NCBI GenBank assembly: GCA_018384835.1 | Contig: JAHAYB010000005.1 | Coordinates: forward strand, 1-11,421 | DNA from: Comamonas sp. | GTDB taxonomy: Bacteria; Pseudomonadota; Gammaproteobacteria; Burkholderiales; Burkholderiaceae_C | DNA length: 11,421 bases | Reading direction: 5' to 3' | Shown here: positions 6,338-11,421 of the stretch, piece by piece | How the letters are laid out: each line of letters opens with the position of its first letter | Position numbering within the stretch: position 1 is the stretch's first letter | Translations under genes and position numbers: made by a program | The notes under the pieces: generated by a model | The model's input: only the letters and a program-made list of their open reading frames with translations | Told to the model about the DNA's origin: nothing | Database searches by the model: none

Positions 6338-7030
6338 TTAGGAGTCTTGCTCTAGCGCATCGAGCCGGTAGCCTAGGCCATACACCGCGGCAACGCTATA
6401 GGGTCTGCCTGGGCGCAGGCGCAGCATTTGGCGCAGTCGGGAGATGTGGGTATCGAGCGTGCGCGAGAGCACCTCGGCATTTTGCCCCCATACGGTTTCG
6501 CGCAGGTGGTCACGCGACATCAAACGCCCTGGGTTTTGAAACAGCAGCAGCGCCAGCCCAAACTCGCGGTGGGTTAGTAGCACCTGCTGCTGCTCAAAGC
6601 TGACGGTGAGGCTGTTGCGGTCAAAGTGGTAGGGGCCAAAACTTTGCAGCGGCTCTTGGCTGGCGGGGTAGGCGCGGCGTAGCAGGGCTTGGATGCGGGC
6701 TTTGAACTCGGCCACGCGCAGGGGCTTAATCATGAAGTCATCCGCCCCGCTGTGCAGGCCCTGCACGATGTCGCTTTCTTCGCTGCGCAAAGTGACCATC
6801 AAAATCGGCATGGTGGGCAGGCATTCTTGGCGCGTCCAGCTTGCCAGTTGGGGGCCGCTGGTGTCGGGCAGCTCCCAATCGACGATGAGCAGGTCAAACG
6901 TCTCGCGGCGCAGGGCGAGCATGTATTGCGCACCCGTGCCGTAACTTTGGCAGGCATGACCCAGGGTGTGGACGACTTGCTCCATCATTTGGCGCTGTAC
7001 AGCATCATCTTCGACTATGGCAATACGCAT
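6338..7030 (-). CDS. OmpR/PhoB-family response regulator
   Basis: Encodes 230 residues: a receiver domain (about 1-118) and a C-terminal winged-helix DNA-binding domain (about 130-225). Receiver residues are complete: acidic pocket Glu7, Asp8 and Asp9 (VEDD), phosphoacceptor Asp51 (LIVDWELP), Thr80 (MVTLRS) and Lys102 (MIKPLR). The effector domain shows LTHREFGLALLLFQNPGRLMSRDHL and ends RTLDTHISRLRQMLRL...VYGLGYRL, typical of this family. It is the first gene of the operon with the FecR/LysM protein and the CHASE2 kinase, so it is most likely that kinase's partner. The start ATG at 7030 has AGGAG (7048-7044) 13 bases away, which is long; a closer ATG at 7041 is out of frame and opens only an 11-codon frame. 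The gene begins 39 bases after the trpS stop, so read-through from trpS is possible. Its targets are unknown. Confidence 0.92.
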   Translation of the reverse strand: MRIAIVEDDAVQRQMMEQVVHTLGHACQSYGTGAQYMLALRRETFDLLIVDWELPDTSGPQLASWTRQECLPTMPILMVTLRSEESDIVQGLHSGADDFMIKPLRVAEFKARIQALLRRAYPASQEPLQSFGPYHFDRNSLTVSFEQQQVLLTHREFGLALLLFQNPGRLMSRDHLRETVWGQNAEVLSRTLDTHISRLRQMLRLRPGRPYSVAAVYGLGYRLDALEQDS

Positions 7031-7069
7031 GGTGGGTTCATGTCTCCTCTGGGCTATGGGGTGGCTTGG

Positions 7070-8380
7070 CTAGTCCGCCTGCTGCAACTGCGCAAGCGCT
7101 GCACTTAACTCGTCTTGGCTGCGCTGCGCTGCTAGGGTGAGTTGGGGTTGCAGCGCAGCCCAAGCGGCCATGCCCTGGCTTTGCAATTGGGCAATGGCAC
7201 TGCCCGCCTCCTTGGGACTGTCAAAGCCCTGGCTTTGGCAGAGCAATTGTCCCTGACTATCGAGCAGCTTGAAGTAGAACTTGCCATCGGCCTCGCGGTA
7301 TTGCTTAAAGCTGGGCTGCTGCGCCTTGCTGGCTTTGGCTTTTTTGCCGCCGGGGCTAGCGGCGCTGGCTAGGCTGCGCAGGCCAACGGCTTCGCGCAGG
7401 CGCTGTACAAAGGGCGTGGCCAGGGCGCGGGCGCGTTTGGCTCCGGCTTGCAGCACGGCCTCTACCTCTTGCGGGTGGGCCATCAGGTATTCGTAGCGCT
7501 GGCGCATGGGGGCGACTTCGCGGTCAATGCACTCAAACAGGCGCTGCTTGGCATCGCCCCAGGCAATGCCATCAGCATAAGCCTGGCGCATGGCGGCCAC
7601 TTCTTCAGCGCTGGCAAAAGCCTGATAGAGCTGGAACAGGGCAGAGCCTTCTGTCTGCTTAGGCTCGCCGGGCAGGCGCGAGTCGGTCACGATGCTGGCA
7701 ATCAGCTTTTTGAGTTGGGCGGGCGGGGTGAAGAGCGGAATGGTGTTGTCATAGCTTTTGCTCATCTTGCGCCCGTCTAGGCCAGCCAGGGTGGCGACTT
7801 GCTCTTCAATCGCCGCCTCGGGCAAGACAAAATGCTCGCCATACAGGTGGTTAAAGCTGGCGGCAATGTCTCGGGCCATTTCAATGTGCTGAATCTGGTC
7901 GCGCCCCACGGGGACTTGGTGGGCGTTGAATATCAGAATGTCCGCCGCCATCAGCACGGGGTACATGAATAGGCCAGCGTTCACGCCATCGTCGCTATCG
8001 CGCCCGGCCTCGTGGTTTTTGTCTTGGGCGGCCTTGTAAGCGTGGGCGCGGTTGAGCAAGCCTTTGCCCGCTACGCAGGTCAAAAACCAAGTCAGCTCGG
8101 GAATTTCAGGAATATCAGACTGGCGGTAGAACACCACCTTGTCCGGGTTCAGGCCACAGGCCAGCCAGGAGGCGGCAATCTCTAGCGACGATTGGTGCAC
8201 CCGCGCCGGGTCTTGGGTTTTGATAAGGGCGTGGTAGTCCGCCAGAAAGTAGAAGTTTTCTACCCCGCTGCTGTGCGTGGCGGCAATGGCCGGGCGCATC
8301 ATGCCCGCGTAGTTGCCCAGGTGAGGCGTGCCCGAGGGGGTGATGCCGGTTAAAAAGCGAGTGGGGGTTGTGCCTGTCAT
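7070..8380 (-). CDS. trpS: Tryptophanyl-tRNA synthetase with extra C-terminal domain
   Basis: Encodes 436 residues. This class I aminoacyl-tRNA synthetase charges tRNA-Trp with tryptophan and is essential. The HIGH-type signature is PHLGN at 19-23 after GITPSGT, and KMSKS is at 205-209. MYPVLMAADILIF (139-151) and VPVGRDQIQHIE (156-167) are typical TrpRS stretches. Many bacterial TrpRS proteins are about 330-350 residues. Here a Lys/Ala-rich linker (about 340-356) leads to a further domain at about 357-400 (FKQYREADGKFYFKL, then CQSQGFDSPKEAGSAIAQL) and a helical tail. The extra domain resembles the small DUF1508/YegP-like fold by eye; this is a tentative match. The ATG at 8380 has only a weak AGG 12 bases upstream. 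Upstream lies a pyrimidine-rich 9-bp repeat on this strand. The gene follows the site-2 protease gene by 79 bases. Confidence 0.95.
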   Translation of the reverse strand: MTGTTPTRFLTGITPSGTPHLGNYAGMMRPAIAATHSSGVENFYFLADYHALIKTQDPARVHQSSLEIAASWLACGLNPDKVVFYRQSDIPEIPELTWFLTCVAGKGLLNRAHAYKAAQDKNHEAGRDSDDGVNAGLFMYPVLMAADILIFNAHQVPVGRDQIQHIEMARDIAASFNHLYGEHFVLPEAAIEEQVATLAGLDGRKMSKSYDNTIPLFTPPAQLKKLIASIVTDSRLPGEPKQTEGSALFQLYQAFASAEEVAAMRQAYADGIAWGDAKQRLFECIDREVAPMRQRYEYLMAHPQEVEAVLQAGAKRARALATPFVQRLREAVGLRSLASAASPGGKKAKASKAQQPSFKQYREADGKFYFKLLDSQGQLLCQSQGFDSPKEAGSAIAQLQSQGMAAWAALQPQLTLAAQRSQDELSAALAQLQQAD

Positions 8381-8400
8381 ACAGTGTTCATGCCTGTAAA

Positions 8401-8447
8401 GGGAAATAGGGGAAATAGGGGAAATAACGAAATTGGGGGGGGAAATA
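8401..8447. repeat. 9-bp tandem repeat and G8 run upstream of trpS
   Basis: On the plus strand the unit GGGGAAATA occurs at 8409-8417 and 8418-8426, as a copy lacking one G at 8401-8408, and as a fourth, separated copy with eight Gs at 8435-8447. Read towards trpS this is a pyrimidine-rich tract of TATTTCCCC units ending about 20 bases before the start codon. It lies in the 79-bp gap between the site-2 protease gene and trpS. No clear promoter or terminator is seen there. Confidence 0.85.
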
Positions 8448-8459
8448 AGAAAAACGGCG

Positions 8460-9128
8460 CTAGCCCAGCAACCACACCAGCGGCTGCAAAAGCTGCCAGA
8501 TAGCCGCTTTCCCCGCCTGCATCAGGGGGCTTATCCAATAAGTGCGCACCACGCCGGTAAAGACCAGCACCAGCACAATCACCATGCCATAGCGCTCTAG
8601 GCGCTGGAGCTGTAGCGCAGCGCCATAGGGTAGCAGGCCAACCAGCACCCGCCCGCCATCCAAGGGCGGCAAGGGCAGCAGGTTAAAGGCCCACAAAATC
8701 AAGTTCACAAAGATACCGGCGCTGGCCATTTCCAGAAAAAACCGCTCTTGCACCTGCATCACGCCCAAAACTAGCAGCAGCAATGCCCAGGCCAGGGCTT
8801 GCACAAAATTGGAGGCCGGACCGGCCAGCGCCACCCATACCATGTCGCGCTTGGGATGGCGCAGGTTGCCAAAATTGACCGGAACCGGCTTGGCATAGCC
8901 AAACAAAAAAGCCCCCGATGTGGCCAGATACAACAGCGCTGGCATCAGCACCGTGCCAACAGGGTCAATGTGCTTGAGGGGATTGAGCGTAATACGCCCC
9001 AGCCGATGGGCGGTGGGGTCGCCAAAAAAGCGGGCAGCATAGCCATGCGCTGCCTCGTGGATGGTGATGGCCAGCAGCACGGGCAGGGCGTAAATCAAAA
9101 TGCTTTGCAAGATGGCGGTCAAATCCAC
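8460..9128 (-). CDS. Site-2 protease family (M50) membrane metalloprotease
   Basis: Encodes 222 residues, nearly all membrane-spanning, with the compact length of the short M50 group. The zinc motif is HEAAH at 24-28 in the first membrane segment. The third metal ligand is Asp157 in FNLLPLPPLDGGRVL (148-162). Between them lie GDPTAHRLGRITLNPLKHIDPVGT and GPASNF, both typical of the family. Such enzymes cut proteins within the membrane; the substrate is unknown, and short M50 proteins like this lack the PDZ domain of RseP. The start is GTG at 9128 with only a weak upstream purine stretch, but no better start keeps the HEAAH helix whole. The gene lies 43 bases after the yciO-type gene and 79 bases before trpS, all in one direction. 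Confidence 0.9.
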   Translation of the reverse strand: MDLTAILQSILIYALPVLLAITIHEAAHGYAARFFGDPTAHRLGRITLNPLKHIDPVGTVLMPALLYLATSGAFLFGYAKPVPVNFGNLRHPKRDMVWVALAGPASNFVQALAWALLLLVLGVMQVQERFFLEMASAGIFVNLILWAFNLLPLPPLDGGRVLVGLLPYGAALQLQRLERYGMVIVLVLVFTGVVRTYWISPLMQAGKAAIWQLLQPLVWLLG

Positions 9129-9171
9129 AAGGTACTTTCAAGATGCAGGGGGAGCTTAAAGGGCGCACATT

Positions 9172-9807
9172 CTATAAGCCTATAGCCGAGAGGCTGCCCC
9201 GGCCTTGGCGCAATACCGTAGGCGCACCATTATTGACCATGCTGCTCAGGTCTAGGACGGTGCTCGGCTCCAACGGGCAGGCTCCGGCATCGAGTACGGC
9301 ATCTACTTGGTGCTGGAGCTGCTCGCGGATTTCTTCGGGGTCGTTCAGCGGCTCGTCCTGCCCAGGCAGGATTAAGGTGGTGGCTAGCAGCGGTGCGCCT
9401 AGCAGCTCTAGCAGCAGCTCGGTGGTTTTATGGGCAGGCACGCGCAGGCCGATGGTTTTGCGCGAGGGGTGGCTGACGCGCCGGGGCACTTCGCGGGTGG
9501 CTTCCAAAATAAAGGTGTAGGGGCCGGGGGTGGCCAGCTTCATGAGGCGAAACTGGCGGTTGTCCACCATGGCGTAGCTGGCCAGCTCAGACAGGTCGCG
9601 GCACAGCAAGGTCAGGTGGTGCTTGTCCGTCACCCCGCGAATGCGGCGCAGGCGCTCTACCGCATTGCGGTCATTGAGCTGGCAGACCAGGGCGTAGCTG
9701 GAGTCGGTGGGAATCGCCAGCACGCCGCTCTTTTGCAGCAAGGCGGCGGCTTGCTTGAGCAGGCGCGGCTGGGGGTTGTCGGGGTGCAGTTCAAAGTATT
9801 GAGCCAT
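9172..9807 (-). CDS. yciO: YciO-type Sua5/YciO/YrdC family protein
   Basis: Encodes 211 residues forming one YrdC-like domain. Members of this superfamily include TsaC/Sua5, which make threonylcarbamoyl-AMP for the t6A modification of tRNA. YciO is a paralogue whose physiological role is not settled. The order of motifs is IPTDSSYALVC near 32-42, RLRRIRG near 53-59, HLTLLCRDLSELASYA, FRLMKLATPGPYTFIL, EVPRRVSHPSRKTIGLRVP, then a C-terminal EPSTVLDLSS...VLRQGRG. These follow YciO more closely than TsaC, especially the HLTLLCRDLSEL and PGPYTFIL stretches. The ATG at 9807 has AAGG (9818-9815) with a 7-base spacer. The gene lies between mrp (85-base gap) and the site-2 protease gene (43-base gap). 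Automated pipelines often label it L-threonylcarbamoyladenylate synthase; I would keep that as possible only. Confidence 0.88.
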   Translation of the reverse strand: MAQYFELHPDNPQPRLLKQAAALLQKSGVLAIPTDSSYALVCQLNDRNAVERLRRIRGVTDKHHLTLLCRDLSELASYAMVDNRQFRLMKLATPGPYTFILEATREVPRRVSHPSRKTIGLRVPAHKTTELLLELLGAPLLATTLILPGQDEPLNDPEEIREQLQHQVDAVLDAGACPLEPSTVLDLSSMVNNGAPTVLRQGRGSLSAIGL

Positions 9808-9846
9808 GGGGGAGCCTTTGGGTCAGGGGTGGGGTGCGGGGGCGGT

Positions 9847-9879
9847 GGGCGGCTGGCCGTGCAGACCCTGCTGCCGCCC
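9847..9879. other. Inverted repeat after mrp
   Basis: GGGCGGC (9847-9853) is repeated inverted as GCCGCCC (9873-9879) with 19 bases between. It lies in the 85-bp gap between mrp and the yciO-type gene, starting 13 bases after the mrp stop on the minus strand. Reading on the minus strand no T-run follows, so it is not a canonical terminator. It could stabilise the mrp mRNA end or cause partial termination. Confidence 0.35.
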
Positions 9880-9892
9880 TTGTTATTTATGC

Positions 9893-10999
9893 TTATTTTT
9901 GCTTGCGAATGCTAATGCTGGGGCTGGCCTGCACCGCACTGAACACATCGGTTTGCGCCACCCGCGCCGCCACTTGGTGGGCAAGCTGCTTGTAGATGCC
10001 AGCGGCCTGGCCGTCGGGCTGGGCGACAACGCTGGGGCAGCCACGGTCGGCCTGCTGGCGAATATCGAGCGACAGCGGTAGCGATGCCAGCAAAGGCAGT
10101 TGCTTGGCCTGCGCCAGTTGCTGGCCGCCGTCTTGGCCAAAAATGTGTTCCACATGGCCGCAGTTGCTGCATATATGTACGGCCATGTTTTCCACCAACC
10201 CGAGGATGGGGACATGCACCTTCTCAAACATCTGAATGCCTTTGCGGGCATCGAGTAGGGCAATGTCTTGCGGCGTGGTGACGATGACTGCCCCGGTGAC
10301 AGGGATGCGCTGGCTCATGGTCAGTTGGATATCGCCCGTGCCGGGGGGCAGGTCGATGATGAGGTAGTCCAAATCCTGCCAATGGGTTTGGCGCAGCATT
10401 TGCTCTAGCGCTTGCACCGCCATGGGGCCGCGCCAAATCATGGCCTGGTCGGGGTTGTCCAGCAAAAAGCCGATGGACATGACTTGCACGCCGTAGTTCT
10501 CTAGGGGCTGCATCATGTTGTCCATGCCCTCGGCCAGCTCAGGCTGGCCCTCTACGCCAAACAGCAGGGGCTGGCTGGGGCCGTAAATATCGGCATCTAA
10601 CACACCGACACGCGCCCCTTCAGCCGCTAGTGCCAGCGCCAGGTTGGCGCTGGTGGTGCTTTTGCCCACCCCGCCCTTGCCCGATGCCACGGCAATGATG
10701 TTCTTTACCCCCGGCAAGGGGCGCAGACCGGGCTGCACCGCATGGCTTTGGATATGCCAGCGCACTTGGGCACTGGCGCTTTGTACGCCCGCGACGCTGC
10801 GGGCGGCGGCCTCTAGTTGCGCGGCTAGCGTACTGGCTAGGCTTTGTGCGGGGTAGCCCAGCACCACATCAAAGGCGACGCTGCCGCCTTGAATGCGCAG
10901 GTTTTGCACGGCTTGGCGGCTAACAAAATCTGTGCCTGTATGGGGGTCGGGGATGGTGGCTAGAGCGGCTAGCAGGTCTTTTTCTACAACAGTTGTCAT
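9893..10999 (-). CDS. apbC: Mrp/ApbC iron-sulfur cluster carrier ATPase
   Basis: Encodes 368 residues of the Mrp/NBP35 P-loop ATPase family. These proteins bind and transfer Fe-S clusters to apo-enzymes in the cytoplasm. An N-terminal MIP18-like (DUF59) domain (about 5-80, with [11 protein letters not shown]) leads to the ATPase. The deviant Walker [10 protein letters not shown] is at 107-115, [10 protein letters not shown] at 134-143 and [10 protein letters not shown] at 214-223. The cluster-ligand pair CSNC (Cys277, Cys280) follows NMAVHI. The ATG at 10999 has AGAAGG (11013-11008) with an 8-base spacer; a GTG at 11008 would add three residues but overlap that ribosome site, so it is rejected. 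The gene diverges from metG across 224 bases, an arrangement common in proteobacteria. It heads a run of minus-strand genes. Confidence 0.95.
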   Translation of the reverse strand: MTTVVEKDLLAALATIPDPHTGTDFVSRQAVQNLRIQGGSVAFDVVLGYPAQSLASTLAAQLEAAARSVAGVQSASAQVRWHIQSHAVQPGLRPLPGVKNIIAVASGKGGVGKSTTSANLALALAAEGARVGVLDADIYGPSQPLLFGVEGQPELAEGMDNMMQPLENYGVQVMSIGFLLDNPDQAMIWRGPMAVQALEQMLRQTHWQDLDYLIIDLPPGTGDIQLTMSQRIPVTGAVIVTTPQDIALLDARKGIQMFEKVHVPILGLVENMAVHICSNCGHVEHIFGQDGGQQLAQAKQLPLLASLPLSLDIRQQADRGCPSVVAQPDGQAAGIYKQLAHQVAARVAQTDVFSAVQASPSISIRKQK

Positions 11000-11223
11000 G
11001 GGGTTCACCTTCTGAAAATTCCAACAAAAATAAGAGGCTTGCGGCTGGCAAGCCGCTGGACGGCACTAAGCGGCTTGGCGACGTATGCGCTGCACTGGCT
11101 AGGCATCCTAGAATCGGCGACTGCCTTGCAGCGGGTGCTGCTTGCTGCAAGCGCTGCGTGGCCTATTGTCCGATGCACGCCCCAATTGCTCCTTCCCCGA
11201 TTGTTTACACCCTTACGCTCTTC
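11000..11223. promoter_or_regulatory. Divergent mrp-metG intergenic region with three inverted repeats
   Basis: This 224-bp gap must hold the start signals of both genes. Three perfect inverted repeats stand in a row. The first is CAAGCCGCT (11049-11057) with AGCGGCTTG (11069-11077), 9 bp and an 11-base loop. The second is CTAGGCATCCTAG (11099-11111), 5-bp arms around CAT. The third is CTTGCAGC (11125-11132) with GCTGCAAG (11144-11151), 8 bp and an 11-base loop. TAGAAT at 11109-11114 resembles a -10 box on the plus strand, but no matching -35 box is seen. I could not place either promoter with confidence. The only clear ribosome site is that of mrp. Confidence 0.45.
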
Positions 11224-11421
11224 ATGTCACAACGCAAAATTTTTGTCACTACCGCCCTGCCCTATGCCAATGGCCATTTCCATATTGGTCACATCATGGA
11301 ATACATCCAGGCTGATACTTGGGTACGTTTTCAGCGTATGCAGGGCAGCGCAGTCAACTTTGTCGGCGCGGACGATGCGCACGGCGCACCCATCATGATT
11401 GCAGCAGAAAAAGCCGGCAAA
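11224..11421 (+). CDS. metG: Methionyl-tRNA synthetase, first 66 codons (cut by window end)
   Basis: The window ends inside this gene; 66 codons are present. MetG charges tRNA-Met and initiator tRNA with methionine and is essential. The N-terminus reads [20 protein letters not shown], and the class I HIGH motif is at residues 20-23 (HIGH). It is followed by [14 protein letters not shown] and [13 protein letters not shown], the expected order for the Rossmann domain. The ATG at 11224 is the natural family start, although no clear ribosome-binding site precedes it. It runs divergently from mrp/apbC. Nothing can be said about the anticodon-binding or C-terminal dimerisation domains, which lie outside. 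Confidence 0.95.
   Translation, partial: MSQRKIFVTTALPYANGHFHIGHIMEYIQADTWVRFQRMQGSAVNFVGADDAHGAPIMIAAEKAGK

Noticed and set aside
8449..8475. Terminator after the site-2 protease gene
   Set aside because: A T5 run follows the stop on the minus strand, but only a 3-bp stem can be formed before it.
10997..11008. GTG start at 11008 for mrp
   Set aside because: The AGAAGG ribosome site would overlap it; the ATG at 10999 has ideal spacing.
11039..11398. Plus-strand frame across the mrp-metG gap
   Set aside because: It overlaps the start of metG in a different frame; the metG frame has the HIGH motif and family sequence.

Overview
The window looks like a chromosomal segment of a betaproteobacterium, most likely a Comamonadaceae-type member of the Burkholderiales. 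This is inferred from protein style (HpaH/HpaI, TrpS and Mrp next to a divergent metG) and from a GC content that looks close to 60% by eye; no database was searched. Coding density is very high: the longest stretch without a gene is the 224 bp between mrp and metG.

Left end, plus strand (1-2133). The window opens inside the 3' end of an IS200/IS605-family element: the last codons of a TnpB nuclease, then the right-end hairpin and terminal TCAA. The element abuts the body of hpaF (5-carboxymethyl-2-hydroxymuconate isomerase), which has no start codon and lacks the N-terminal proline that is the catalytic base in this family. Intact hpaH (hydratase) and hpaI (aldolase) follow in the same direction. 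These are lower-pathway genes for homoprotocatechuate (4-hydroxyphenylacetate) degradation. The pathway is therefore probably broken or impaired at the isomerase step unless another copy exists.

Middle, minus strand (7030 down to 2145). Three adjoining genes form a signalling operon: an OmpR/PhoB-type response regulator, an exported LysM + FecR + repeat-rich protein, and a histidine kinase with a CHASE2 sensor domain. The kinase starts with TTG overlapping the stop of the FecR gene. The operon carries three in-frame hexanucleotide repeat tracts and a low-complexity insert inside the kinase dimerisation hairpin. The layout suggests one cell-envelope sensing system, but its signal and targets are unknown.

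Right, minus strand (10999 down to 7070). mrp/apbC (Fe-S cluster carrier ATPase), a yciO-type YrdC-domain gene, a site-2 protease family membrane peptidase and trpS lie in line with short gaps and may be partly co-transcribed, reading on towards the signalling operon. TrpS has an extra C-terminal domain after a Lys/Ala-rich linker, and a 9-bp pyrimidine tandem repeat lies just upstream of it.

Right end, plus strand. The first 66 codons of metG (methionyl-tRNA synthetase) diverge from mrp across an intergenic region with three perfect inverted repeats.

I saw no rRNA, tRNA, CRISPR array or phage gene. Most of the window is ordinary. The points of interest are the IS insertion with its possible omega-RNA guide reading into hpaF, and the repeat-rich RR-FecR/LysM-CHASE2 kinase operon.
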